Part shown: piece after piece, positions 31,713-43,244 of the stretch | Layout of the letters: each line of letters begins with the position of its first letter | Position numbering within the stretch: position 1 is the stretch's first letter | DNA from: Agrypnia vestita | Taxonomy: Eukaryota; Arthropoda; Insecta; Trichoptera; Phryganeidae | DNA: 64,000 nt | Assembly: GCA_016648135.1 (NCBI GenBank) | Contig: JADDOH010010921.1 | Coordinates: 45,366 to 109,365 of the forward strand | Reading direction: 5' to 3' | Translations under genes and position numbers: made by a program | Notes under the pieces: generated by a model | What the model saw: the letters and a program-made list of their open reading frames with translations, nothing else | Told to the model about the DNA's origin: nothing | Databases searched by the model: none

Positions 31713-32989
31713 TGGATCTGCGGAACGTATGTCGCGACGCATGACAGAGAGGGTAAACAGTATAAGGTATAAGGGCGAGCAGCGCGAGTGTAGAGGCTTT
31801 TTTGCATTATATCGAGACCGGTCGCTATTGTTCATTGTTATCACCGTATCTCTGTAAAAAGTATTGTTACCGCCAATAAATTACGAATCTGCAACGAGAT
31901 CTTTTATTGGAAGAAACCCAGCACAAAGAAGGACAAGGCGAGAATATCACACTTGGAAATACATACCTACTAAGCTTGTCTCTGTGAAACTTCTACAATT
32001 TTAGACTATATTTATCAAATTATTGTAACAAAATGGTAACGGAGATTAAGTTCAAAATCTCTCGTAATATATCAATGACGACAATAACATAGAAGCTTCT
32101 AGACCTACATACCTGATACATACTACCACACTCTGGAAACAGCTGGAAAGCCTAGAAGCGACGTGAACTTTATCCTTAACCCTATTAAAATCTAGGAGGT
32201 TTGATAATCTTTTTGGATATAAATAGCGCGGATCTAGGTCGCTGCGCTGGAGCTGTCATGTTTGACAGGTCAATTCCGTGCACTGTAGGTGCGAGCGCGA
32301 GTGTGGCCGATGTGGCCAGACGTGAATCGCCGAGCTATAAATTAAGCGAATAATCGAGCGAAGTACTTAATTAACGAAATAAATAAATGCCATAAATACT
32401 ACGAGAGAAATTGGGTGGAATGTTCGAATGAATGTACATACGTGTTACTCAGTGAAAATGAAGTGTTCATTTACGAGTGATATATATTGCGTCTTTTTCT
32501 ATGCGTATGCGTATTTCTATTTCTAGTGTATTCTAAAATGTGTTTCTTCTTTTTATATGTTTGTACCTTCGAAACAAAAAAAAATTTCAACAAAAATTTT
32601 TTCGTTGAAGTAACTTGAACCGAATATTAAAAATTCATTGACTTCAATACAAGTGAAAAAAATTGCTCCCTTCCTAATTTGTTAATTCTTCACTCTACAG
32701 CTGACAGGCTTTCCACACATGGCCTAAGCCACCATTTTCTGTATTATATAGAACCTAATCTGAACAAACACATAATTTTAAGATAAATATTCTGTATGGA
32801 GATGATTCATGCTGATTAATCACTATTTCCGTGTCGCGCATACTTGACCCAATTCAGTGTTGATAAAGTGTCTTGCCGACAAAAATAATTTATTAGTGAT
32901 GTGATGTCGTGATAATACTGCTGAGTCATGTCAAATGAGTAGGTTAATAGATTAAGGACAAGATACTGCAGATAAAGCTCTCTTATGGC
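31713..32989. other. Intron B: no gene; possible LTR-like and repeat D fragments
   Basis: 31970-32020 has TTGTCTCTGTGAAACTTCTA, resembling part of repeat D. 32215-32400 has TATAAATAGCGCGG followed by GC-rich sequence and AATAAATAAATG, an LTR-like order, but no boundaries are visible. Confidence 0.35.
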
Positions 32990-33400
32990 TGCAGAAGATG
33001 CTCTCTTATGGTGGTGAAAGTCCAAAAGAATTGTCTGAGATATCTCTACATGAGAGAGTACGGGCATTATCCTTGGCTCTACCCAACCGAGTTTCTCCAG
33101 GGTATGCTTGGCTACAATAGTTTAGAGACTAGAAGGAATCTGTATTTGATTACACATTTGTATCGATTGTTGCGCGGTATGATCGATAATCCTGAAATTA
33201 TGCGAAGCATTGGTTTGTTTGTTCCTGATCATAGTCAGCGTCAGCATAGATTGTCTCCATTCCAATATACAAAACCAACCTGCCGATGGTTATGCCTGTT
33301 GGAAGAGATACCGCAATGCTGAACAATGTCGCTTTGGGTATTGATAAATTCCATGTGTCTGAAGGGGTTTTCCGAAACAGGATTCTCCTACACCTTTGAC
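32990..33400 (+). mobile_element. CR1/Jockey-like LINE C-terminal fragment
   Basis: It reads VVKVQKNCLRYLYMREYGHY, GMLGYNSLETRRNLYLITHL, YRLLRGMIDNPEIMRSIGLF and VPD, and after a frameshift ends near GVFRNRILLHL before 33400. A closely related fragment is at 52840-53200 and an antisense one at 9125-9515. Confidence 0.7.
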
Positions 33401-35268
33401 CAGATTGTTGTTAGTTTTAATTAATTAAATATTGTTATTTTGATATATATACTTTCGTAATATTTTTGCCTTGAACACTTAGTTTACAATGTACATATTA
33501 TTAAATAAATAAATTGAATTGAAAATGATAGCGCTAAAACATAACAAATACGTTCTAGTCCAAGTCTCCCTAGTAGACAGACCGCTGGCCTTGCTACGCT
33601 CACGTCTCGGGAGGACCTCCCACCTCGCGTTTACTTGTGATTTTACTTCCTCCCGCGACTTTTCTCCAGTAAAAAATAAACAACTCTCATTCTACGACAT
33701 CACCACCCGTTCTATAATATTCTAAATAGGTGTATAAATGTGTTAACCCCACCCAACTGTGTATTTTTTAATGAAAATACATGTTACGCTATGTTTATAT
33801 CGTGCTTGCCAATATTACGCCATATTCGATCACGTGCTTAGTGGTTAACCGCAGTTTTGCCGATACTGAATGATGATTTTGGTCAAAATTTCTCGTCACG
33901 ATGTCGTCATAAAACTCGCTACAGTGCTATTTATTACACAGATACCATTTTTAATGTACGTAGGTATAATAATGGCGACGGCACCCGCATTTACAACCTC
34001 ACATAAATGAAATAACATATTCATATATACAGGTTGTCCTTTTGTCAGGATCTAAACATCCGAGAAGAAATTTTTAACATTTCCTAAAACTTTGTGACAC
34101 GAGCGCCTTTTTTATCGTGGAAAACGAAATAGAACCTTATAACGGAGTCGAAGGGACGTCGTTCTATCCACTCGAGCTATTGAGTATACTTTCTCAGGGG
34201 CATGGGTACAAAAAACGAGTTATCCTCGGTGAAAAGCTGGTCAAGCACCTGGCTCGGCGCCTCGCAGTATCGCGACCAGCCCCGGATTCTGCTGCTGGGT
34301 CCCCAGACCAGGTCCTTCGTGGGCTGCTGTCCTCTCGTCGCTTCTCGAGTAACTACAGTTTCCTCTACTGGGTCCCCAGACTATATCCATTATCAGTTAC
34401 GTTTTCTAGCGAAGGCCAAAGATCACTAAAGATATCTGACTTATATTCAGGATAACGCAGAACAAATACTATATATTTGTGTTCTGTAGTATTAGAATAT
34501 TTTAGTTTTGTTCCATTAAAATTTACCAGCGAAAATGGTACCATCTCTTATTACAATTCGGCCGAACCCTCGGGGTGCTTGTTATAATGACAACCACCTT
34601 TCATGTGTGGGTTTGCAACTATGGCTATGGAAGTACATAGTTACTTGTACATATTTTAGTAAAAATCTTAAAAATATTCAATTTTGAAAATATGACTTAA
34701 ACAGTTCACTATATGAGAGGGAATTCAAAAAAAATAATTTTATAAAAAAATGAAATCCAAATACAAATTAAATGTTTTTATTTATTTTTGGTAAACTATC
34801 TGGATAACTTTAATAAAATATATATTTAAAAGATATATAGAAATTTTGCTTCATAAGTGAGATAAAAAACACTTTTTAGGAACTTTTATTTCTCAGTCCC
34901 TTTCAAATAACTTTTTTAATCTTTACATGCAAAAATCAACACTAATAATTGCATAAAGGTATTTAGAGATCCTTAGGTACAATTATCTTGCGATGTTCCG
35001 TGCATATATAATTGATACACTTTGAGCATTCTATTGAGAACTTTCTATCCGCAGACTTCTCATGATCTAAAAATAAAAAGACATATAAATAATTCAATTT
35101 TGCATGCAAAATTCAATAATAAAACATAAAAAATGTAAACACTAACGTTGCAAATCAGTAGCGCACTATGACTGTTATGGGTGTCGATACACCCGGGAGG
35201 CAAGCGTGTGGAAAAAAACTACGCGTGCGAACAATCGCTCCCCCCACGCGCTCAAGGGCTACTGGCGA
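33401..35268. other. Intron B: no gene seen
   Basis: 34030-34460 contains a 112-codon ORF overlapped by a second ORF in another frame. No domain is recognisable and no homologous piece exists in the window. The rest is AT-rich. Confidence 0.35.
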
Positions 35269-35811
35269 CTTAGGAGTAGTGATGGGTCCGCTCTGTACTA
35301 ACTATTACAATGTAGTACTACACTACATTGAAGTATACTCTTCACACCTTTTGAAGTGAAGTGCACACTACAAAACTACACACATACTTCAAAGTTATTA
35401 AAAGTACACACAGTGCGAGTACATACTTTGGAAACTGAAACAATCCCCCTCCTCCATGGTAAAAATTTTGGGACCGAATGAAGAAATCTCTGGAAACTGA
35501 AACAACCCCTCCCTATGGTTTTGAAAATTTTATTGTTGTACACTTTTCAAGAAGCACTTCTTGTAGGTCATTACAATTTTGTAGTACTACAATTAGTTCA
35601 CTTCATTAGTACTACCATTAGTTCACTTCATTAGTACTACAATAAGGTTCACTTCATTAGTACTAGAAATTCGTAGTATTACAATTGGATCACTTCATGT
35701 ACATGTTTTTACTACAAATGTAGTGTACACTTTATAGTCTTCAAACAAGTGAACGTGTGTGTATTGTAGTCTTCATTTTGAAATGTAGTTTTTCCCTTCG
35801 CTACTTAGGAG
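35269..35811. mobile_element. hAT-like non-autonomous element, copy 1 (with TSD)
   Basis: The 8-bp direct repeat CTTAGGAG (35269-35276 and 35804-35811) encloses 527 bp that begin TAGTGATGGG and end CCCTTCGCTA, giving 10-bp inverted termini with two mismatches. An 8-bp duplication with TAG-type ends is the hAT signature. The interior is built of TGTAGTACTACA-like words and repeated TTCACTTCATTAGTACTACA. A second copy is at 49931-50637. Confidence 0.85.
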
Positions 35812-36396
35812 GATACACGAAAGCGCAAAGCGCTGTGACAAAAACTCACGAATGTAGCTGATAAAAACCGAATAGATCTAGGTGTTTTTACACCCATTTA
35901 GCCTTTAAGGGTTAATTTTTTGACCTCTGTAAAATCGAGTAATTTCTGTATTTCTTTTATAAGTTACTTCAATGACAACAATCTTATTAAATAAAAAAAG
36001 CATCCTCTATAACGCTTTCGTCGATTCAGAGATCATCGCGGCTTTGTCTTTTCCGTGTCATTTATTTGACGTCTGACGTATAGATGTCACTGTCTTCGCG
36101 CGCCCGCCACCCATACAAAGCAGGGCAGCAATCCTCGCTCCCTTGTACCGGTGATCCCAACATTTTAGGGCGAACGTGTGAGGATTTCCTTATCCTGTAT
36201 TTATGTGTCGAAGTTTTTTACTACCGTGAGGCTCTTGAAATCGGTCGAAGGTTGTATCCTGCCTTGGCTGAATTCAAAACTTGGATCACAGAACTGTCAG
36301 GTGTAAGCAAGTCGGTTGTTTTTCAATTGTTTTAGTGATAGGTTTTTATGCTTGTAAAGAAGTTATATACCTACATATGAGACATAATAAACCAGC
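35812..36396. other. Intron B: no gene seen
   Basis: An 83-codon ORF at 36084-36335 has no recognisable motif and is not flanked by convincing splice sites. Confidence 0.35.
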
Positions 36397-36795
36397 TATA
36401 TATAAGACTAGTTTACCCACACGGCTTCGCACGCGTGGATTTTTAATAACTTTTAGTCAATTATTTTATAAATTAACCTTAATATATAGATATATACTTA
36501 CATAGTTATATGAGAATTTTTTATTTAACTTTTTGAGTTCTGCAATTTCTATGTAGAAGTGTTAAAATATCTTAGAGAGCTTTCGTAAAAAACGTATTGC
36601 TTGACCATCTTTTCGTCGACTTTAGTCGTAAAATAGGTCACCATGAAACCCTTTTTATTTTAATGGGATAATATATGTCTACTCTGAAAGTATATTCTAA
36701 ATATGAAAGAATTTTTGTAATCGGATGAGTAGTTTCGGAGATTACCTCCTACATCCAAACTTACAAACTTTACCTGTTTATGTATTAGTATAGAT
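36397..36795 (+). repeat. Interspersed repeat of the ACGGCTTCGCACGCG type
   Basis: It opens with GACTAGTTTACCCACACGGC, TTCGCACGCGTGG and closes with CAAACTTACAAACTTTACC and TTAGTATAGAT. The opening and closing words resemble a repeat style common in insect genomes, also represented at 45165-45815. Its class is not settled from this sequence. Confidence 0.4.
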
Positions 36796-36829
36796 TACTA
36801 TAAAAATATCATAGACAATAAAATCAACA

Positions 36830-36979
36830 AAAAGCAAATTTAAACAGTACCCGGCCATGCACGGAATGCCAAATTTATATTCTAAATATAATTCCGCAGC
36901 CATGCAGCATCACTATTCTTATTTAGGTATAAATATTTATAATGAACTGCCAATTAACATTAAAAAAATTAAAAAAATT
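36830..36979 (+). mobile_element. LINE C-terminal fragment
   Basis: A short frame includes AAMQHHYSYLGINIYNELPI, NIKKIKK. The G.N.YN.LP.NIK word is typical of the end of Jockey/CR1-like proteins. It runs straight into the SINE at 36980. Confidence 0.4.
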
Positions 36980-37157
36980 TGAGTAGCTTGTTGGTTTTGT
37001 GGTTAGGACACTCGCCTCGTGATCCAATGGTCGCGGGTTCGAGTCTCTGCCCATACTAGCAAGTTAGTCCTAATTTCATAGCACAAGCGTTTAGCTTAGT
37101 TTGAAAATAATAAGAATATTGATGTGACACGTATTCCGTGTTCGCATCTCTATTTTA
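36980..37157 (+). mobile_element. tRNA-derived SINE, full-length-like copy
   Basis: The head is GAGTAGCTTGTTGGTTTTGT, GGTTAGGACACTCGCC, a B box in GCGGGTTCGAGTCTC, then AGCAAGTTAGTCCTAATTTC. The body ends GTGACACGTATTCCGTGTTC, GCATCTCTATTTTA. It is the reference copy for the other three SINE pieces. Confidence 0.75.
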
Positions 37158-37259
37158 TTAAAAAAATAATAATAAAAAAATAAAAATCAAAAAATAAATA
37201 AAAAAACCTTTAAAACATAGTATTCATTATAAATCTTTGGTCGAGTCTCGGTTTCCATT

Positions 37260-38100
37260 TTATTGTACGGTCACAGGATCATGGCTGGCTGGAAGGCTAA
37301 TGAAACACATAAAATTTATTAAAGTTTATTAATTATGCAAAGTCATTGGAGACGAATTTAACCTGGACACGGTTCTTAAATTCATCGCTGAGACAACGGA
37401 AGAAAATTTTTGGATGGCAGACGTTCGGCCCGTTTGCTCTTACGACACCGGTTGCCTTTAGTATTAAAAATGCCAATCAGGTGGCGAATGAGTAGGACCG
37501 ATATATGAGCTTTTGCAACGGTCCTGGGTAAGCGGTGAGTCTACCTTCATTGTTCTTAAATTCACTCTAAAATTCACACTAATTCACTAAATGCGTTTTA
37601 ATATCTTCGCTACATTTTTTATCACTCCTGGATAACTTGCCTCTCATATACTGATGCACTTTACTTAAATCGCTCAGATTCGTACAAGAAAACTTCTCGC
37701 TCGCCGTTAGGTACTTTCTTGATTTACTATCGCTGAAATACACCGCCGCTGGGTTTCGTTGTCGCTTTGTCTGTGGATTTCTATGTCGCGCTTGTCAACG
37801 AAACTCTGTGACACTCAGTGCGTGACCGATCTCCTATTATAGGTTATGTCACTTCTCACTCTCGGACCGTTCCTTCTGATTCAACCATCTCTTAACAGTA
37901 CATCTCCGAAACTGTCGACATCGCCACTAAAAATGTTAGGCATATTTTCTGTTCAAAATGGAAAGAAGTCTCCTTCGAAGTTTTTGCTACTAGCTTCGAG
38001 ACAACTTATATAAATTGTTATACATAGTCACCTTCTAAAATCATCTATTCTGTTCAGAAGACTTCGATTATGAGCATTCCTGTGATATGATTTATTAATG
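37260..38100 (-). mobile_element. LTR-like remnant, antisense, with GACCGATAT motif
   Basis: It begins TGTACGGTCACAGGATCATG, similar to TGTCAGGGAATCATGGC at 55097 and GTCACGTGTCGTGGC near 40537. These could be LTR 3' ends read backwards. ACAAAGTCA/CAAAGTCATTGGAGACGAA-like words are shared with 55150. The LINE-derived motif GAGTAGGACCGATAT is inserted or embedded at 37463-37550. The right boundary is uncertain. Confidence 0.35.
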
Positions 38101-38219
38101 TAGTTATTGAGAGGTGTTATTTTTCTATTGGTATAAGGAAAGCCTTTAGTTTTTAGCCTGAGTCTTTCCTTTATCGCTTTATGTCGTTCACTTCATTAAT
38201 TTCATCTTTTTTTTATATA

Positions 38220-38850
38220 TTTATTAATTTTTTGATATTTATTACATTATAATATGCCAAACTGCACAGCAGTTTTACGGCATGGTTGCCTTCAATGTTT
38301 GACAGTAATTTTTATTTTATAATGAAGATAGTACAAGTGATACATGATATGTAATTATAAATTAATGTAAGATTAAGTACATAGCTTTAATATATATTCT
38401 TTTAGCTTGTACTTTTTTGAAGCAATGGAGTTTTTTTGTCTTGCATCATCACAAAAAAATTTTTATCTAATTTATTAAAGATTCTTGGCACAATATAATC
38501 TCTTTTTCTTTCGCCATACACGTTGTTAGTGATTGGTATTCTCATTGTTCGTCCTGTCGATCTGGTTGCATAGTTATGGTGCGTGTCAGTGTGTATATTG
38601 ATATTATTTATCATTTCTTCTAGTATTATATTACATTTTACTTTTTGGTCAACTGGTAATATTTTGCATACTTTGAATAATTTATTATAATCATCCTTGT
38701 ACATACATTTAGTTCTATTATCTACCATAGGTTTTAAGAATCTTAATTGTAACTGTTTGATTTTATCAATGTATGTTTTATAGGTAAGACCATAACTGCT
38801 CACGCCATAACTGATAACCGAGTCAACCATCGCGAAGTAAATAGAGTACA
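38220..38850 (-). mobile_element. Non-LTR retrotransposon, C-terminal fragment (143 codons)
   Basis: The minus frame 38830-38402 reads SVISYGVSSYGLTYKTYIDK, IKQLQLRFLKPMV, DDYNKLFKVCKILPVDQKVK, HNYATRSTGRTMRIPITNNV, YGERKRDYIVPRIFNKLD. The pattern (YGIS.WGLT...Y..KI...Q.R.LK...YNKLFK..KILPV..K...TR......VP....YG.R.......I.N.L) is the post-RT end of an insect non-LTR element. A possible AT-rich UTR reaches 38220. Confidence 0.6.
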
Positions 38851-39199
38851 GTCATCGCTCCCTCAACATCTCCGCAGCCTGAACTCTTAATGTCTTTCAC
38901 CCTTTATTTAAAAAAAAAATTAAATGGATTACAAATTCTTTCTCAAACCGAGACAAACTCCCCTTCAGCCAGCCGGTAGCCTCCCTTATAAAAACATTTC
39001 GTCCAAAAACCGCCCCAACACCTTGCTTCAATTCCGAAAAACATTCAAAATTAAGCTCACAAATGCGCCGGGGAGTCCCGCGAACAATGTGACAAGCAAA
39101 ATCACTTTGCGCGGCGGGGGGTGGGGGTACTTGCCCGGACACGAAAAAAAAGCCTGGAACAGGCTGTGAGGAATTACGGCGCTACAAAATAATGCGATG
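38851..39199. other. Intron B: non-coding block
   Basis: 38930-39170 has overlapping ORFs on both strands but no domain and no second copy in the window. It could be ancestral intron sequence. Confidence 0.35.
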
Positions 39200-39261
39200 T
39201 ACATTAGGGTGGAGCGAAAAAGATTTTTTTCAAACTGCTATTTTGCGATTTAAAAAATATG

Positions 39262-39519
39262 TTTTAGACCCCGCCCCCTCTCATTCTCTTTCGGTAGATC
39301 CCTGATGGTTCATTAGGCTAGCAGTGCATGTTTGTCCCTGACAAGACTAACACGCGTGTGATCAATTATTGGTGGAAGCGTAACAATACTATGGTTGAGG
39401 TGTGTAGTGTTGTGAATGTAGTGGTGTAGTGTTGGTCCTGACGAAGAGACGGGTACGTCTCGAAACCGGTAGACCTAAAATCTGGTAGTGGTTTTAACAA
39501 AGTTAACTAACAATCTGTT
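39262..39519 (+). mobile_element. Penelope-like element remnant, family A copy 2
   Basis: It runs from TTTAGACCCCGCCCCCTC to AACTAACAATCTGTT. The word AAATATGTTTTA occurs on both sides (39255-39266 and 39520-39531), so it seems to have inserted into a family B element and duplicated 7-12 bp; the exact length is ambiguous because TTTAGACCCC also belongs to the family A consensus. Confidence 0.65.
39434..39475 (+). ncRNA. Predicted hammerhead ribozyme, PLE family A copy 2
   Basis: GGTC (39434-39437), CTGACGA (39438-39444), extra A, GAGAC, loop GGGTAC, GTCTC, GAAA (39462-39465), CCGG (39466-39469), TA (cleavage expected after 39471), GACC (39472-39475). It is identical to copy 1 except in the stem II loop, where variation does no harm. 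Confidence 0.75.
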
Positions 39520-39559
39520 AAATATGTTTTACTTTACTTTGTAATACACACACACAATA

Positions 39560-39870
39560 CCAAATGGCCAAACCACTAGAAACTTAAATACACGCATAAA
39601 AGAACATCGCCGCCGCTTAAAAAATAACAATTTCTCCGAATTTGCCAATCATATAATTAACACCAATCATTCTTTCGATAGTAACAAATTAAAATTACTC
39701 CACTCGGTTCCTCATAGAGGTTGGATAATGAATAGTTTGGAAACCGTTGAAATCCTCAAAAAATTACATTTTGGAAACACATTAATAAATAATATCACAT
39801 TTCAGTCCACTTCACCACTCCTAGAGCTGTTCAGCGAAAAAAATACCCTTCCCCGCCGCGCGCCCCCTGA
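39560..39870 (+). pseudogene. PLE GIY-YIG endonuclease, C-terminal remnant
   Basis: In frame: TRNLNTRIKEHRRRLKNNNF, NHIINTNHSFDSNKLKLLHS, VPHRGWIMNSLETVEILKKL, INNITFQSTSPLLEL. The TR....R..EH and LH....G..MNSLE..EI blocks belong to the GIY-YIG nuclease that follows RT in PLEs. The GIY/YIG start itself is missing, as the copy is 5'-truncated. Compare 59410-59830, which retains YEITCGDCDKKY. Confidence 0.75.
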
Positions 39871-39920
39871 CCCCCTGACCTACCCAATTAGATTGATAAA
39901 TTTTGTATTTATGTTATTAT

Positions 39921-39968
39921 CTATACCTGATGATGAGAGGGACTGCTCCTCTCGAAACTATAGTTGTA
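39921..39968 (+). ncRNA. Predicted hammerhead ribozyme, PLE family B copy 1
   Basis: CTATAC (39921-39926), CTGATGA (39927-39933), extra T, GAGAGG (39935-39940), loop GACTGCT, CCTCTC (39948-39953), GAAA (39954-39957), palindrome CTATAG (39958-39963), TT (cleavage expected after 39965), GTA (39966-39968) pairing with TAC before the core. A second short pairing (CTA with TAG at 39975-39977) would extend stem I across a bulge. Confidence 0.7.
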
Positions 39969-40254
39969 ATTTAATAGCTCATATTGTGTGTGTGTATTTC
40001 AAAGTAAAGTAAAACATATTTTTTAAATTATAATGTTGCACCACGAAGTATCTGCCAAATCTTTCAATGATACTATTTTACGAATTTAATCATACTTACT
40101 TACTTGGAATATTGCTAGGACTCGCTAGTTCGAAAAAACTACTGCCGGCAGACATAAGCCAGATATCAAGCTTATGTCGTTACAGGAATGGATTTTAAAA
40201 AAGAAAAAAATCTTGTCAATTGATTAAAGATGAAAATAGCCGGTTAAAGAAAAA

Positions 40255-40470
40255 AACAGTACACAACAGTCACACCCCGCGGGGGCGGCCTCCTAAGAAT
40301 TTCCCGGTGGGATACCCACACCCGAATAAAGGATCTGAAGTACGATACGTCGCTTGTAATACAGACTAGTGTAGCGGGACCCACCACAAACACAGGGTCG
40401 TTGACCGTTGCGAGGCGGCGCGGCCGCAAGAACAAAACCATTCACTGTCCCCGCTGTTGGAAGATTTATT
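40255..40470 (+). mobile_element. CR1/L2-group LINE 3' fragment
   Basis: GCGGCCGCAAGAACAAAACC and CATTCACTGTCCCCGC match, inverted, the antisense LINE at 17372-17418 (GCGGGGACAGTGAATGATTT, GAGCGGCCG). It lies inside the outer TIR element. Confidence 0.55.
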
Positions 40471-40552
40471 AAGATTTTTTTTTAATAAGATACATAAAAA
40501 TATTTTTAAATTACATATATAGATTGTCAAATATTGGTCACGTGTCGTGGCT

Positions 40553-41170
40553 GCAGGAGGAATTAATGAAAACGCTGGAATTTAGTAATGGATTTATTAC
40601 TAATTGATTAATTAATTAAACAAACTTAAGTCTCTTAACACTTTTTAACTTAACGCTATTATTTAAAGTAAACTGGTTTGCAAATTTATCACTCGTAAAT
40701 AGACACTTTATAATTACTTTAACACTTTATTCACTAATCACTAGAACAATCCGTCCAATTTCAGCACGTATTACTATTCGCTTCGGTTCATTTCGCTACA
40801 TAAGAATTTTTTCCAGAATATTCGCTGAAATATCGCACACGGGTAAGTGCTTCATTTAATTTAACTATCGCTTAGTTCATGGTAACACTGTTTTCGCTTC
40901 GTGATTCACCGCCAGAGCCGCGCCGCTACAAACGTCAAAATAACAATGACCCTCTGCGGCCTGGATCCGTTTATTTATCCCCGATAACGTTGAATTTTTC
41001 GAACCTTCGATACTTTATAATGTTTTCTCGTGATTTCTCGTAATTTCCAGATGTTCCTGGAATTTTGGAGACGTCTCTCGAAAGCTGTAGATTACGCTAG
41101 GTTGTTCTGGAATCTTCGGTAGTATTGTGAACATTTCAAACAACTGTCACTTGACATGAGTACGTGCTTC
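40553..41170 (-). mobile_element. LTR-like block, antisense
   Basis: Shares its opening style and short-word composition with 37260-38100 and 55097-55560. No target duplication was seen and the termini are uncertain. Confidence 0.3.
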
Positions 41171-41303
41171 TTTTTAGTGTCGTTACCATATGTATATAAA
41201 AAGAAAAAAAAAGCATTAAGGTAAACATATTATAATAAAATACATAGAATTGTTATACAGAGTAGGTGAAATTAAAGAAAATCTCTTTCGCTCCACCCTA
41301 ATG

Positions 41304-42559
41304 TAACGATCCCGGCGTCGGCATCGCGGCGATAAAATGAAATTTCCCGCTGACATATTTTTTAAGCAAGTCTTCTTGGTAATTCTGTTACAACATGGGA
41401 CGGTGCTTTTTGCCCAAATTCGTTTGAATTATGAGGAATTTATAATACGCGCCAGCAGGAATGAAGAACGGCTATTTCGGTCCAGATTGTATCACGCGTA
41501 AGCTAAACATTTTTTTGCCCTCTACGGTTAAGTTGGTTTGGGCCTGTGGACGGAGTTTCGAAACGAAATGAGAATATTTCTTCTAAAAACTACCCCACGT
41601 TTTCCAAACTCACGCGTAGGTCCCGGCACCCCGACGACAACACGTTGAACAAAACTACAACATTAAAAATAATTTTAAAAATAAGATTTTTTAACATAAC
41701 CTGACCTGTAATCTACTAATAAAGGCGAAAATTTTCTGAAACAATCCATGAAAAAGTTTATCTTCAACAATGGAAAGAAAAAACTCGGTTGAAAAATGTC
41801 GAATTTCATAAAGAGAATGGAAGTTATTTTTTTCATTGTATACACCCTCACTGTGTTGAAATAATTCATACGATAATTTAATAGACGAAAGTATTGATTT
41901 TTATGTCTGTTTTATTACTAAAAATCGTTAAATTCAGTTATTTTTTACTTGTTAGCTTTGTTTAACACTCTAATGCATGGGGGTAAATGTCCTCGTTTAC
42001 TTTTGTATTATTTAAACAGCTGATTCGTCTTCGCCTGAGAACTAATAAGTTTCAGAACGTGCGAAAGGCGACTACCGAAAAGAAGGGAGGCTAACCAGCG
42101 ATACAGCAGTAGCATCGCTTGATCGGGCGGAACGCCATCGCGTCCATAGACTTCAATTCATTTTTTTTGTATAATTTTACTTGTATCATTTTTACATGCT
42201 TCCGTTCACTCTTCTTTGGCTCCTTTCTACACTCCGATTTCTTGGTTTCATTCTACAAACTCCAAACATTCTCTAAATAAGAAACAAATACAGAGCAACG
42301 TCTATATTCCATAAAACAAACCTACATACCTGTAAAGTATTGTTGACTAGCTCTGAAACACCCTTTACACGACAAACTTTTATGAACAAGCTCCTACAGA
42401 CAACTGTATAGTGCCGACTCCATAATAAACTATATTAATGATAACAATACCACGGCTTTCGCAGATCTCGATATGTTGCTTAAAGCTTTGAGTACTTTAC
42501 TAACACTGCTCGGGGTAAGCTTGCGAGGTGACACATTTTCCCTCACACATGCGCCCGGA
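41304..42559. other. Intron B: no gene; unique GC-moderate start
   Basis: 41304-41660 is GC-moderate and unmatched in the window; the rest is AT-rich. No domain was found. Confidence 0.35.
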
Positions 42560-42594
42560 CATACACACACAGACACACACACACACACACACAC
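42560..42594 (+). repeat. (CA)n microsatellite
   Basis: ACACACACAGACACACACAC and onward. Confidence 0.95.
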
Positions 42595-42599
42595 TGGCA

Positions 42600-42775
42600 T
42601 ACACTAATATATTAACTATCACATAACACACGCCAAAACAAAAACAGGACAATCACGACTAATTTGCAACGGATTAAAACTATACTACGACCTGCCACAA
42701 CAAACCAAACAACTGACTGATAAATTCAAAACAGATGTGACAAAAATGCTAAATCTCGGCCAATTGTAAACCTTT
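42600..42775 (+). mobile_element. LINE C-terminal fragment, GLKLY family copy 1
   Basis: It reads YHITHAKTKTGQSRLICNGL, KLYYDLPQQTKQ, DKFKTDVTKMLNLGQL-stop. A closely similar longer copy is at 62040-62380. The NGLKLY..LP word is the usual end of insect non-LTR proteins. Confidence 0.7.
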
Positions 42776-43244
42776 TCAGGTTTCTATTATATTTTTGAAT
42801 TTAAAAAAAATTATTGACTACTCAAATAACTATCCAACCTATACATGTATTGTACTCCATCCACAGATTCTGAATAATTATTAAACTTCTTTAAACAAAT
42901 ATTAATAGCTGTAAGAAAACATATTAACGAAAAATAAAATAAAATAATAAATGAGGGTGCCATATTGGAGAGCGGTAGGTACTGTTGTATTTGGGACTAT
43001 ACAATGTATTTGTCTATTATGTACAATGTTTTTATGTTTTTATGTTTTCATGTTTTCTTTATTTTAATTTTGTTATTAAGTACAAGAATAGTATTATAGT
43101 ACTGATGCTAATCATGGCCTTTAGAGTAAAAAAATGTCAACCTGGCGACGTATGAGTAGGACCGATATGGAAGCTTTCGCTCACAAAGCGATCCCGGCAA
43201 CGCGGCTAGTATCCAATCAGTGATGTGCGACGTCCTTGTTTCAG
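42776..43244. other. End of intron B, with GACCGATAT motif copy at 43121-43207
   Basis: AT-rich, then the LINE-derived motif (GAGTAGGACCGATATGGAAG, TTTCGCTC, GCGATCCCGG) stops about 40 bp before the exon C acceptor. Confidence 0.5.

Larger units (their letters stand above)
39520..40083 (+). mobile_element. Penelope-like element, family B copy 1 (3' part with GIY-YIG remnant)
   Basis: Order on the plus strand: an inverted bit of its own tail (39520-39560, ATGTTTTACTTTACTTTGTA), the end of a GIY-YIG endonuclease frame, a hammerhead fold at 39921-39968, then the tail (AAAGTAAAGTAAAACATATT, TTGCACCACGAAGTATCTGC). The tail recurs, inverted, at 59211-59290. GIY-YIG plus hammerhead is diagnostic of PLEs. 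The RT is absent. Confidence 0.8.
39202..41303. mobile_element. TIR element (outer shell) with nested retroelements
   Basis: CATTAGGGTGGAGCGAAAAA at the left is mirrored by TTTCGCTCCACCCTAATG at the right, and TA flanks both sides (39200-39201 and 41304-41305). The 2.1 kb between the ends is mostly later insertions: PLE family A, PLE family B, a LINE fragment and an LTR-like block. The original element was probably a short MITE. Its superfamily is inferred only from the TA sites. Confidence 0.65.

Noticed and set aside
34117..34455. 112-codon ORF as a gene
   Set aside because: No domain, overlapping ORF in another frame, no splice or promoter context.
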